Below are positions 1-6,273 of a DNA stretch of 18,017 nt, one piece after another (positions within the stretch are counted from its first letter, which is position 1; each line of letters opens with the position of its first letter). A program made the translations under genes and the position numbers. Source of the stretch: Clostridia bacterium (GTDB taxonomy: Bacteria; Bacillota_A; Clostridia; Christensenellales; Borkfalkiaceae); assembly GCA_017504735.1 (NCBI GenBank), contig JAFVQP010000001.1, forward strand, positions 1 through 18,017. The letters run 5' to 3'. The notes under the pieces are model-generated. The model worked only from the letters and a program-made list of their open reading frames with translations. It did no database searches and was not told the DNA's origin.

Positions 1-65
1 AGTATAAGTGCGGCAACTGAACTGTCTACTCCGCCACTCATACCAACGACAACCGTTTTCGACAT
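1..65 (-). CDS. mnmA: MnmA, tRNA 2-thiouridylase (N-terminal fragment, cut by window edge)
   Basis: Only the first 21 codons are in the window. They read M-S-K-T-V-V-V-G-M-S-G-G-V-D-S-S-V-A-A-L-I, ending at the window edge. This is the PP-loop ATP-binding motif (SGGVDSS) in the context typical of MnmA. From family knowledge, MnmA adenylates and thiolates U34 of the Glu, Lys and Gln tRNAs. The start is ATG at 63-65, preceded on the minus strand by GGAAGG and four T. Its leader carries a 9-bp hairpin and an extended -10 promoter. Another PP-loop enzyme is possible, but the VVVGMSGGVDSSVAA context strongly favours MnmA. It is divergent from the tRNA-Arg gene, a fitting neighbour for a tRNA-modifying enzyme although this may be coincidence. 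Confidence 0.85.
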   Translation of the reverse strand, partial: MSKTVVVGMSGGVDSSVAALI

Positions 66-78
66 AAAACCTTCCTTT

Positions 79-107
79 TTTCGCAAGGTATAAGGTGTCT
101 TGCGAAA
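79..107 (-). promoter_or_regulatory. 9-bp hairpin in the mnmA leader
   Basis: TTTCGCAAG (79-87) pairs perfectly with CTTGCGAAA (99-107) around an 11-nt loop. In the mnmA transcript the stem ends directly before the Shine-Dalgarno GGAAGG, so folding could affect ribosome access. There is no U-tract, so it is not a simple terminator. I do not recognise it as a known riboswitch. Confidence 0.5.
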
Positions 108-129
108 AATTTTTCCTTAATTTAGGAAT

Positions 130-138
130 AGTATATCA
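130..138 (-). promoter_or_regulatory. Extended -10 promoter of mnmA
   Basis: On the minus strand the sequence reads TGATATACT: a TGn extension followed by TATACT, 5 of 6 against TATAAT. No good -35 lies 16-18 bp upstream, which the extended -10 would compensate for. The predicted transcript start is near 123, giving a leader of about 58 nt that contains the 79-107 hairpin. Confidence 0.5.
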
Positions 139-145
139 TAAACGC

Positions 146-175
146 TTGCAAAATGAAAGCAAAAAATAGTAAAAT
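146..175 (+). promoter_or_regulatory. Probable promoter of tRNA-Arg
   Basis: TTGCAA at 146-151 and TAAAAT at 170-175 are separated by 18 bp, ending about 30 bp before the mature tRNA 5' end. It lies back to back with the mnmA promoter, so the two divergent promoters share about 45 bp. Confidence 0.4.
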
Positions 176-205
176 ATAGTAGCATTTTCAGGAAAAATTA
201 AAAAT

Positions 206-282
206 GTATCCGTAGCTCAGCTGGATAGAGCACAGGCCTCCGACGCCTGGTGTCGTTGGTTCGAATCCAATCGGGTACGCCA
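206..282 (+). tRNA. tRNA-Arg (anticodon CCG)
   Basis: A complete cloverleaf is visible. The acceptor stem GTATCCG (206-212) pairs with CGGGTAC (272-278) with one T-G pair. The D-arm GCTC/GAGC is intact. The anticodon stem is CAGGC (233-237) with GCCTG (245-249) around the loop CTCCGAC, giving anticodon CCG at 240-242. The variable loop has 5 nt. The T-arm is GTTGG/CCAAT with loop TTCGAAT. The discriminator base is G279 and CCA is encoded at 280-282. It decodes CGG, a rare arginine codon in such genomes. It appears to be a single-gene transcript. Confidence 0.97.
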
Positions 283-320
283 CAAACGCCCGCGCCCCCA
301 ATGGGGTGCGGGCGTTTGTG
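281..320 (+). other. Strong 18-bp hairpin abutting the tRNA 3' end
   Basis: CACAAACGCCCGC (281-293) pairs without mismatch with GCGGGCGTTTGTG (308-320). The stem continues through G-T and four C-G pairs (294-298 with 303-307) to a 4-nt loop. The first two bases of the stem are the C and A of the encoded CCA. No T-tract follows, so it is not a classic intrinsic terminator. It may be a processing signal, or a terminator that does not depend on U residues. Confidence 0.65.
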
Positions 321-432
321 CGTCTTTGGTAGGAAGAAACAACGTTTCGTTGGTTCGCGCGAGCAAGCAGTGCTTGCGACGCTTTGGCGAAGCTCCGCTT
401 GTGGAAGCGGCAATTCTCCGCCAGACGCACCA
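318..432 (+). repeat. Multi-hairpin intergenic element with imperfect terminal inverted repeats
   Basis: The ends GTGCGTC (318-324) and GACGCAC (424-430) are inverted, with TGG (327-329) and CCA (421-423) just inside. Between them lies a chain of small hairpins: CAACG-TTT-CGTTG, GCAAG-CAGTG-CTTGC, GCTT-TGGCG-AAGC and CCGCTT-GTGG-AAGCGG. It sits between the tRNA hairpin and the terminator, so it would be transcribed with the tRNA. No convincing protein or second tRNA is encoded. It could be a small mobile or REP-like element, or a structured trailer. Confidence 0.4.
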
Positions 433-475
433 AAAAATCGACAAACTTCAATAAGGAGTTTGTCGATTTTTATTA
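433..475 (+). terminator. Rho-independent terminator of the tRNA-Arg transcript
   Basis: A 15-bp stem pairs 435-449 with 455-469 around the loop AATAA. Its core is TCGACAAACT / AGTTTGTCGA with one T-G pair near the loop. It is followed by a T-rich tail (467-472) and preceded by an A-run, so it may work in both directions. Confidence 0.85.
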
Positions 476-751
476 AAACAAAAGATTTGCGCAAAAAAAG
501 CGGGGTGCTGTGAACACATAGGTGTACCCTGCAACGAAGCTCTATAATATATAATAAGGAAGGGGGAACGGAGTTGTGGTTGCTTGTGTAAGGATTTGCT
601 GTATTTATGCATTTTATAATGTATATTATGTAAAAACGCATATATGCACAATTTATGCATAAATATACAAAATATGCGCATAAAATATAGGAAAAAATAA
701 AAAAAATATGCAAAAATATGAATATTTTTTCAAAAAATACCCTCAAAATGC
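476..751. other. AT-rich intergenic stretch without a supported gene
   Basis: No open frame here has a convincing start, Shine-Dalgarno site and family resemblance. The part from about 590 to 740 is extremely AT-rich and dense in ATGCAT and TATGC words, for example TTTATGCAT near 605 and again near 652. Two TATAAT-like words lie near 542-555 without a clear -35. Frames that run on the minus strand through here into the tRNA are taken to be artefacts. Confidence 0.5.
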
Positions 752-779
752 TTTACATTCTCAAAAAAATATGTATAAT
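752..779 (+). promoter_or_regulatory. Sigma-A type promoter of the M28 lipoprotein gene
   Basis: TTTACA (752-757) and a perfect TATAAT (774-779) are separated by 16 bp. The expected start is near 786, leaving a leader of about 29 nt that contains the Shine-Dalgarno GGGAG (801-805). Confidence 0.75.
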
Positions 780-814
780 TATGCATACAATCAATTTTGT
801 GGGAGATAACTATT

Positions 815-2098
815 ATGAAACATTCGAAAAAACTTTTGGCGATGGGATTGGCACTTACTATGTTGTGCGGTATGACGGCTTGCGGTGATAAGGGGGAGGG
901 TAACGACAATACGGAACTTCTCAATAAGATTTCCACCTTGGAAACGCAAATGTCCGATATGGAAACCGAACTCGGCGGAAAAATCACCGATTTGCAAAAT
1001 GCATTAGACGGCTATTTAAAAGAAGAAGCGCCTAACCCGAACGCGTTGGAATCGAACTATGCAGCGGAAGCATATGAGATGGTGAAGTATATCGATGCGA
1101 CGGTGAAAGATCGTGACGCGATTGCTGGCGATGCTTATCAGCTTTGTCAGAAGTGGATTGTTTGGAACCTTATGAGCGCAGGCTACGTAGAAGGGGAAGA
1201 CATCACGTATCAAAACTTTACCTGGAGTAAATATTACAAGAAAGACGTTGATTTAGCTGCAACGATTACCGCATCGGCATATTCGACGGATGGGAAGCTG
1301 TATTCTCGTCAAGGTTGGAGCGGCTACGTAGAAAATGCGGAAGGTACGCACGTAAAAGCGGACATCACGGGTACGAACATTGTGGTAACCAAGCAGGGTA
1401 AATCGGATGAACAAATCATCGTAGGTATGCACTACGACGGCGACGGTACGGGTGATAATGGTTCGGGTATTTCCCTTGGCCTTATCACGGCGATGAAGCT
1501 GTTCAACGTGGAAACGGAATACACCATCAAATTTGTCTTCTTTGATGCAGAAGAATATGGCTTGTACGGTTCGACGGCTTGCGCAAATGCGATGAGCGAA
1601 GAGGAAATCGCAAAGACGAAGTACATGATTAATATGGACTCGTTGGTGTGCGGTGACTACTGCTACCTCTACGGCGGTGTGCAGGATGATGATGCGCAGG
1701 CTGTGACGGAAACGGAAGCATTTGACAATGCAATGGCGGTTGCGGAAACGCTTGGGTTAGAGTTCAAGAACAACCCTTGGACCTGGGAAAACCCTGCCCC
1801 TGGTTACGATGCGCCCGATTATGCAGCGCCTAGCACGGGTGACTGGAGCGACCACGTTGGCTTCAAGAACGTTGGTATTAAATACGTTTACTTTGAAGCA
1901 ACCAACTGGGATATCCCTGGACCTTATGCAGAATACGACGGTTATGGTGAAACCTACCTCATCGGTATGTTGATGAATACGCCGAACGATTACCTTGACT
2001 ACATTGAAAAGTATTTCCCTGGACGTATCCTTGAACATCTTACTCAATTCTCGACTTTGTTGAACGCGCTCGTTACCCAAAGTGATTTGAGTTTCTAA
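815..2098 (+). CDS. Secreted M28-family zinc peptidase, lipoprotein
   Basis: This is a 427-aa protein. ATG 815 is chosen because GGGAG lies 9 nt upstream and it opens a proper lipoprotein signal; an in-frame TTG at 797 has no such support. The signal peptide ends in M-T-A-C, with C23 as the lipidated residue. Residues about 34-70 look like a short coiled coil. The M28 metal set is complete: H206 (in GMHYD), D214 (in GDNGSG), the adjacent glutamates E246 (general base) and E247 (ligand) in FFDAEE, D275 (in NMDS), and H347 (in WSDHVG). The fold therefore predicts an active two-zinc aminopeptidase or carboxypeptidase anchored outside the cell, probably for nutrient peptides. Substrate cannot be inferred. 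It is monocistronic, with its own promoter and terminator. Confidence 0.9.
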   Translation: MKHSKKLLAMGLALTMLCGMTACGDKGEGNDNTELLNKISTLETQMSDMETELGGKITDLQNALDGYLKEEAPNPNALESNYAAEAYEMVKYIDATVKDRDAIAGDAYQLCQKWIVWNLMSAGYVEGEDITYQNFTWSKYYKKDVDLAATITASAYSTDGKLYSRQGWSGYVENAEGTHVKADITGTNIVVTKQGKSDEQIIVGMHYDGDGTGDNGSGISLGLITAMKLFNVETEYTIKFVFFDAEEYGLYGSTACANAMSEEEIAKTKYMINMDSLVCGDYCYLYGGVQDDDAQAVTETEAFDNAMAVAETLGLEFKNNPWTWENPAPGYDAPDYAAPSTGDWSDHVGFKNVGIKYVYFEATNWDIPGPYAEYDGYGETYLIGMLMNTPNDYLDYIEKYFPGRILEHLTQFSTLLNALVTQSDLSF

Positions 2099-2107
2099 TA
2101 GATATGT

Positions 2108-2140
2108 GGAAAGCGGAGTGTTTTTACACTCCGCTTTTCC
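2108..2140 (+). terminator. Rho-independent terminator after the M28 gene
   Basis: AAAGCGGAGTGT (2110-2121) pairs with ACACTCCGCTTT (2126-2137) around a TTTT loop. The stem may extend by a G-T and a G-C pair. The tail is short, but the stem is 12 bp and perfect. Confidence 0.75.
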
Positions 2141-2190
2141 ATTTGGGATTTTGCGGTAAAATGGATTGCATAAGGTGTATCTTCCTATTA

Positions 2191-2226
2191 AAAAATCAAG
2201 CGGCTGGTTACAGTCGCTTGATTTTT
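2191..2226. terminator. Bidirectional terminator containing the veg stop codon
   Basis: AAAAATCAAGCG (2191-2202) pairs with CGCTTGATTTTT (2215-2226). The inner part continues G-T, C-G, T-A and G-C to the loop GTTA (2207-2210). T-tracts flank both sides, so it can stop rightward read-through from the peptidase and leftward transcription of veg. The TAA of veg (2210-2208) lies in the loop, so the last veg codons build one arm. Confidence 0.8.
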
Positions 2227-2447
2227 ACATTACCGCACAACACGTCGGAATAGGAGTACGCCGTTTTCCCTAAAAACCCTTCCTCGTCAGGCTTTACCGT
2301 AAACAAAGCAGGGTATATCCCTGATAAAATCCCTGAATAGCTCATACTCTTGTTCCTGCCCAAATTCACCTTCACCGCCACCCTTTGCGCGGAGCAGTCC
2401 TTTACCATTTGTTTGACGTCCTTGATGTTCTTTGTCGGCTTAATCAT
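2208..2447 (-). CDS. veg: Veg family protein
   Basis: The 79-aa product matches the small Veg (DUF1021) family in layout: an N-terminal helix (about residues 5-18), then a beta-rich part with V-K-V-N-L-G-R-N-K, a SGILSGIYPALFTV strand pair and an AYSYSDVL motif near the end. Family knowledge: Veg of Bacillus subtilis is linked to biofilm regulation, and veg lies near ispE there as it does here. The start chosen is ATG at 2447-2445. A GTG two codons earlier (2453) and a TTG at 2495 are possible, and none has a strong Shine-Dalgarno site. The extra residues of the longer form do not resemble the family. It is divergent from the SPOCS-LysM gene and ends inside its own terminator. Confidence 0.8.
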   Translation of the reverse strand: MIKPTKNIKDVKQMVKDCSAQRVAVKVNLGRNKSMSYSGILSGIYPALFTVKPDEEGFLGKTAYSYSDVLCGNVKIKRL

Positions 2448-2568
2448 AGACACAGTATGCCCAAACAAACTGGAAAATATTCCCGTAAAACGCAAAAATT
2501 CGGTCTAAACCGCCACTTTACCGCATAGAAATAAAAGGCAAAGAAAACAGCAAGGAAGGGAAAAAAGT

Positions 2569-4056
2569 ATGATAAAACCGCAGTTTGAAACCTATCGTTA
2601 CGTTGGGGAAGTGTGCCGTGTGAAGGGGCAATCCATTGTGGAATGCCGCCTGCCGGGCAGTGAAATCAGCAGTATTTTGGCTGTGCAAGCGAAGGCTGTG
2701 CCGTCCGATACCACTTGTGTGGATGGGGAAGTGCAATACGGCGGTAAAATGCTGCTTTGCATCGTGTACGAGGACGGCGATAAGAAGGTATGCCGTGCGG
2801 AGCGCGGTGCGGAATTCTACCACAAAGCGGAAGATGCGTTGGTGACCCCTGCGTGTTTTGCGCATGCCGCTTTTACCTGTGAAAACGTTACTTGGCGCAG
2901 GGAAGGTTCTGGGCTGTACGTGTCCGTTGTCGTGGATGCGGATATTGGTGTGTATGGCAGTAAGCAAATGGAATATCTTACAGGCGGTGAGGGGCTTATC
3001 GTGAAAAAGGACGTTGCACGTGTGTATAAAACCGTGTGCGTCAGCGGTGATACCGAGGGGGAAGACGAGTTTGATACCGATTACGTGGGGGATATCTTGC
3101 TTCACAGTGAAAAAACGGTGGTCAATCGTGTGCATGCAGGTGGCGGGCAAATCGACGTGGAAGGGGAGCTTGCCCTCAATATTTGCGTGTTGAAAGGGGA
3201 TAACAATATTTGTGCGTACGAGCGGTTAATTCCGTTTAACATTTCTTTGCCGAGTGAGGAAGCCTTTGGAAACGTGATCCCTAGCGCGCGTGTAGAGGTG
3301 AAATCGGCGCATCTATCCGCAGGTACGGATGAGGAGAAGGGCGCAAGCCATATCGTCCTTTCTTACACCCTTTCCGCAGAGTGCTACCTTACCGTTTACG
3401 ATGAGATTTCCGTGGTAGAGGATGGGTTTTCTACGGTTGCGGAAACTACCCTTAAAAAACAAAAGGAAGGGGGCAGGTATTTGACGAAGCACGCAAAAGC
3501 CACCGAACGGGTGAGCGGTGAAGCGATTATTTCCCCTGAAATCGACGGGGAATTTACCTTGCAGGCGGCGGTGCTTCCGCGTGCGGAAATTGTTTGTCGA
3601 AAAGGAGAGCACGGCTTTGAGGCGGAAGGCGCGGTGCTTGCGGAAGTGTTGTTTTGCGGTGCGGATGGCGCGCATAGAAGCGCAACTTTGTCCTTGCCTT
3701 TTGTTTTTCCGTTGGATGCGGACGGGGATTTGGTGGAAGCGGATTGCGTAGTATGCGGATTAAACGTACGCCGTAAAAAGAACGGCGAAACGGAAGCTGA
3801 AGCGACGTTGCGCCTGTCCATTCGTACCTTCAGCAATCGGGGATGGGAGTACGTTTGCGAAATAGAAGAGGGGGAAGTTTATGGTGATGCGGACAGCGGT
3901 TTTTCCGTATTTATGACTAGCGCAGGTGAGGATTTGTGGCAGGTGTCGAAACGGCTTGCTTGCGCGCCCGAAGATTTGCAAAAATCCAACCCTGCATTGA
4001 CCTTCCCCTTGAAGGATGGTGAGAAAATTTACGTATATCGACAATTAAAAGACTAA
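2569..4056 (+). CDS. SPOCS (DUF3794) and LysM domain protein, probable spore coat/cortex factor
   Basis: The protein has 495 aa. The first about 400 residues are beta-rich and contain repeated SPOCS/DUF3794-like segments, recognisable by blocks such as YVGEVCRVKGQSIVECRL near the N-terminus and DVEGELALNICVLKGD in the middle. The C-terminus (about 450-495) is a LysM-like peptidoglycan-binding module, with the features GEDLWQVSKRL, DLQKSNP, PLKDGEKIYVY. No signal peptide is seen, as expected for a protein assembled on the forespore from the mother cell. The Shine-Dalgarno GGAAGGG lies 8 nt before ATG. Family knowledge: SPOCS-LysM proteins are common in spore-forming Clostridia near veg and ispE. 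It is probably sporulation-controlled, but no clear sigma-E or sigma-G promoter was found in the 120 bp upstream. Confidence 0.82.
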   Translation: MIKPQFETYRYVGEVCRVKGQSIVECRLPGSEISSILAVQAKAVPSDTTCVDGEVQYGGKMLLCIVYEDGDKKVCRAERGAEFYHKAEDALVTPACFAHAAFTCENVTWRREGSGLYVSVVVDADIGVYGSKQMEYLTGGEGLIVKKDVARVYKTVCVSGDTEGEDEFDTDYVGDILLHSEKTVVNRVHAGGGQIDVEGELALNICVLKGDNNICAYERLIPFNISLPSEEAFGNVIPSARVEVKSAHLSAGTDEEKGASHIVLSYTLSAECYLTVYDEISVVEDGFSTVAETTLKKQKEGGRYLTKHAKATERVSGEAIISPEIDGEFTLQAAVLPRAEIVCRKGEHGFEAEGAVLAEVLFCGADGAHRSATLSLPFVFPLDADGDLVEADCVVCGLNVRRKKNGETEAEATLRLSIRTFSNRGWEYVCEIEEGEVYGDADSGFSVFMTSAGEDLWQVSKRLACAPEDLQKSNPALTFPLKDGEKIYVYRQLKD

Positions 4057-4067
4057 AACCCTGTGTT

Positions 4068-4104
4068 TTCCCTCTATTTTTACAAAATAGGGGGAACTTT
4101 TTTT
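4068..4104 (+). terminator. Rho-independent terminator after the SPOCS-LysM gene
   Basis: TTCCCTCTATTTT (4068-4080) pairs with AAAATAGGGGGAA (4084-4096) with one T-G pair, loop TAC. A run of seven T follows at 4098-4104. Confidence 0.85.
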
Positions 4105-4114
4105 CACGAATATA

Positions 4115-4143
4115 TTGTATTTTTGGAAAAAATATGGTAAAAT
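4115..4143 (+). promoter_or_regulatory. Promoter of ispE
   Basis: TTGTAT (4115-4120), a 17-bp spacer and TAAAAT (4138-4143), with a TG extension (TGGTAAAAT). It separates ispE from the terminated SPOCS-LysM transcript, as expected for an essential gene beside a sporulation gene. Confidence 0.6.
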
Positions 4144-4190
4144 AGGAAAAGCAACCTACGGCGCAAGCCATTTTTGGGTGAGGAGGGCGT

Positions 4191-5138
4191 ATGAATACGG
4201 TAAAAATCAAATCCTACGCAAAGGTCAACCTTACCCTGGAAATTAAGGGCGTAGAAAATGGCTTTCATATGCTGGATTCGTTGGTGGCAAGTATTGATTT
4301 GTACGACCTGATTGTGTTAAAAAAACGCAAAAACAAGCTGTCCTCCATCACGATGAAGGGGATGGGCAGTGAAGGGATTCCGCCTGAAAAAAACAATGCT
4401 TTAAAAGCGGCGGAAGCTTTTTCTGCGGCGTTTGACACTTGCGGTGTGGATATTACCGTGTATAAAAACATTCCAATTGGGGCAGGGCTTGGCGGTTCTT
4501 CCGCAGACGTGGTAGGTGTAATCAACGGTATGGCACGATTGTACGGTATCACCGATCAGCTTGCTTTGAAAACCCTTGCGGATGGTTTGGGTAGCGATAC
4601 GGGGTATATGCTGACGGGCGGTTTTGCACGCATGCAAGGCAGAGGGGAGCAGGTTACTTCCCTTCCCTTAAAAAATAAATTGCACTTGCTTTTGCTGTGT
4701 CCTTCGTCCGAGGTGTCGGCGGGGGCGTGTTATAAGAAGTATGACGAACTGCCTAAAACCCTCGAATGGAAAGAGAGCGCCACGCAAGGTTGTATCGATG
4801 CATTGACGAAAAAAAATGAAAATGAGGGGGGCAGGTATTTGATGAACGACCTGTATATCCCTGCGTTACACCTCAATCCCGACGTGGAAACGGCATATAA
4901 CGAGGCAAAGTCCTTTTCCCCTTTAGGGGTGACAATGTCGGGCAGCGGCAGCTGTGTGTTTGCCTTGTTTGAAACCAAAGAGCTGTGTCAATGGGCGCAC
5001 AGCCGATATAAGGGTAAGTTCCGCGTGTACGTAGCGGAAACGGTGATACCCGATTATAGAAAAACGAAAAAAACCTTTGGGTTTAAAAATCCGTTTGTGT
5101 TGTCCGACGAGGAAATCGCGGATGCGGACGGGGAATAA
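4191..5138 (+). CDS. ispE: 4-diphosphocytidyl-2-C-methyl-D-erythritol kinase
   Basis: IspE phosphorylates CDP-methylerythritol with ATP in the MEP pathway to isopentenyl diphosphate. The GHMP-kinase features are all present: K11 in SYAKVNLTL near the N-terminus, the glycine-rich ATP loop P-I-G-A-G-L-G-G-S-S-A-D at 95-106, the catalytic Asp (D136 in LGSDTGYML), and the third motif V-T-M-S-G-S-G-S near residue 245. The 315 aa are about 30 longer than E. coli IspE; the excess is a basic then acidic C-terminal tail. ATG 4191 is preceded closely by AGGAGGG. It forms a two-gene unit with the membrane protein that follows after 19 bp. Confidence 0.93.
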   Translation: MNTVKIKSYAKVNLTLEIKGVENGFHMLDSLVASIDLYDLIVLKKRKNKLSSITMKGMGSEGIPPEKNNALKAAEAFSAAFDTCGVDITVYKNIPIGAGLGGSSADVVGVINGMARLYGITDQLALKTLADGLGSDTGYMLTGGFARMQGRGEQVTSLPLKNKLHLLLLCPSSEVSAGACYKKYDELPKTLEWKESATQGCIDALTKKNENEGGRYLMNDLYIPALHLNPDVETAYNEAKSFSPLGVTMSGSGSCVFALFETKELCQWAHSRYKGKFRVYVAETVIPDYRKTKKTFGFKNPFVLSDEEIADADGE

Positions 5139-5157
5139 GATTATACGGAGAAAAAAG

Positions 5158-6129
5158 ATGGAAGAAAGAATTATCGACGACGAATACGGCAGAGGCGTGC
5201 GTTTAAAGAAGACGAAAGACGGTTTTGTGGACGTTACGGACGAGCTTACGGAAGGCGAAGCCCCTGATATGGAAGACGGGGAAGAAATCAGCTTTGCATT
5301 CCCCACGCTTGAGGGATATGATGAAACGCAGGATAACGAGGATATCGTGGACCTTTCTCCCGAAGAAGCGGAACGGTTCTTGCGAGAAAGAGCGGAAGCA
5401 TTGGAACGCCGTCGTGCGGACTACGAACGTATCTGCGAGCAGGGTAAAAAGTTGTTGGATAGTAAGAGTTACCACTCCGCTGAGTTGGAGTACGAAAAAG
5501 CCTTACAGCTTGACGAAGAGGCAACCGAGGCTTCCGTTGGGTATTGGCGTGCAAAAACTGCTGATTTTACCGATCCTGACGTGTTGATTGCGGAATACGT
5601 GGATGCCGGCATTGAGAGCCTGGAATACGATCTTGGCTACGCTGCGGCGGAAATCATCAAGAGAGATTACCGCGCGGCATTTGAAAAACGCGTGACGGAA
5701 TTGACCGCGGAAGAAGAGCCTTTGCGTAAAAAAGTAGAAGAAAAACAAGAGGCTCGCCGCGAGGTGTTGGCTAGCAGAAAATTGCGTTGGGGCGTGGCGT
5801 TTGCCCTCAGTCTTTTGCCTGTGTTGGGTATGCTCATCGCAACCCTGGTGGTGGGATTTAAGAATTTTAGCACCCGTGAATCGAATTATATCGTACCCAC
5901 CATTATCTTGGCTGGCGTGACGGTTGTGCTGTTTATTGCTTTCATTGTGGTGGCGAATAAATACATCAATGCAGGCCGTATGTATCGTTTAAACGAAAAA
6001 ATTTCGTCAACCGCCGATGGCGAACGTTTGTTGGAAATTTGTGAGTATAAGGAATTGTACGAAGCTTTGTTGGCGGCGCCCGTTGTGGATATGGGTGAGG
6101 AAGAGGAAGAAGAAGCCGACGAAAAATAA
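5158..6129 (+). CDS. TPR-like, two-pass membrane protein of unknown function
   Basis: This is a 323-aa protein. ATG 5158 has GGAG 7 nt upstream; an upstream in-frame extension into ispE is not supported. Visible parts: a strongly acidic N-terminal 80 residues, one TPR-like helix pair at about 89-122 (EQGKKLLDSKSYHSAELEYEKA, shown here only by its outline G-K-x-L-L-D ... A-x-x-x-Y-x-x-A-L), a charged helical stretch at 170-208, two transmembrane helices at about 211-234 and 245-268, and an acidic C-terminal tail ending in a run of Glu. The acidic ends probably face the cytoplasm. I cannot name a family. The position suggests co-transcription with ispE and nothing more. Confidence 0.75.
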   Translation: MEERIIDDEYGRGVRLKKTKDGFVDVTDELTEGEAPDMEDGEEISFAFPTLEGYDETQDNEDIVDLSPEEAERFLRERAEALERRRADYERICEQGKKLLDSKSYHSAELEYEKALQLDEEATEASVGYWRAKTADFTDPDVLIAEYVDAGIESLEYDLGYAAAEIIKRDYRAAFEKRVTELTAEEEPLRKKVEEKQEARREVLASRKLRWGVAFALSLLPVLGMLIATLVVGFKNFSTRESNYIVPTIILAGVTVVLFIAFIVVANKYINAGRMYRLNEKISSTADGERLLEICEYKELYEALLAAPVVDMGEEEEEEADEK

Positions 6130-6146
6130 ACTCCGTCTAATTTTTG

Positions 6147-6183
6147 GCGAAGCGTGGAAAACCCTCCGCGCTTCGCTTTTTTT
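6147..6183 (+). terminator. Rho-independent terminator of the ispE unit
   Basis: GCGAAGCG (6147-6154) pairs with CGCTTCGC (6169-6176), extended inwards by T-G and two G-C pairs. Seven T follow directly (6177-6183). Confidence 0.88.
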
Positions 6184-6200
6184 ACGTGTGCGTATGCGAT

Positions 6201-6218
6201 AAGGGAATTTATTCCCTT
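6201..6218. promoter_or_regulatory. 18-bp perfect dyad upstream of the ABC operon promoter
   Basis: AAGGGAAT and ATTCCCTT are exact inverted copies separated by TT. The centre lies 26 bp upstream of the -35 box, a position that suits a dimeric activator or a distal operator. No regulator gene lies in the window. A chance palindrome cannot be excluded. Confidence 0.45.
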
Positions 6219-6235
6219 AAATTTGGGAAAAATCC

Positions 6236-6264
6236 TTGCATTCACAAAAAAATAGTGATATAAT
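6236..6264 (+). promoter_or_regulatory. Strong extended -10 promoter of the ABC-ABC-CLC operon
   Basis: TTGCAT (6236-6241), a 17-bp spacer and a perfect TATAAT (6259-6264) with the TGA extension (6256-6258). The expected transcription start, about 7 nt after the -10, is near 6271, only about 3 nt before the ATG at 6274. Confidence 0.8.
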
Positions 6265-6273
6265 GTACCCAAT

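Noticed and set aside
318..432. A second tRNA or tmRNA-like gene, because the ends pair and the 3' end reads CACCA
   Set aside because: No TTCRA-type T-loop and no recognisable D or anticodon arm; the internal hairpins do not make a cloverleaf.
590..740. Replication origin or DnaA-box cluster in the AT-rich gap
   Set aside because: ATGCAT-type words are present but no TTATCCACA-like DnaA boxes and no dnaA/dnaN nearby; AT-richness alone is not evidence.
198..746. Long open frames on the minus strand across the tRNA and the AT-rich gap
   Set aside because: They run antisense through tRNA-Arg and its terminator, have no family resemblance or Shine-Dalgarno site, and are low-complexity in the AT-rich part.
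3463..4850. GGRYL peptide shared by the SPOCS-LysM protein and IspE, as a possible recent exchange between the genes
   Set aside because: Identity covers only about 16 bases, the IspE residues fit that family's own alignment, and the same G-rich word recurs in unrelated frames, so it is treated as a DNA word instead.
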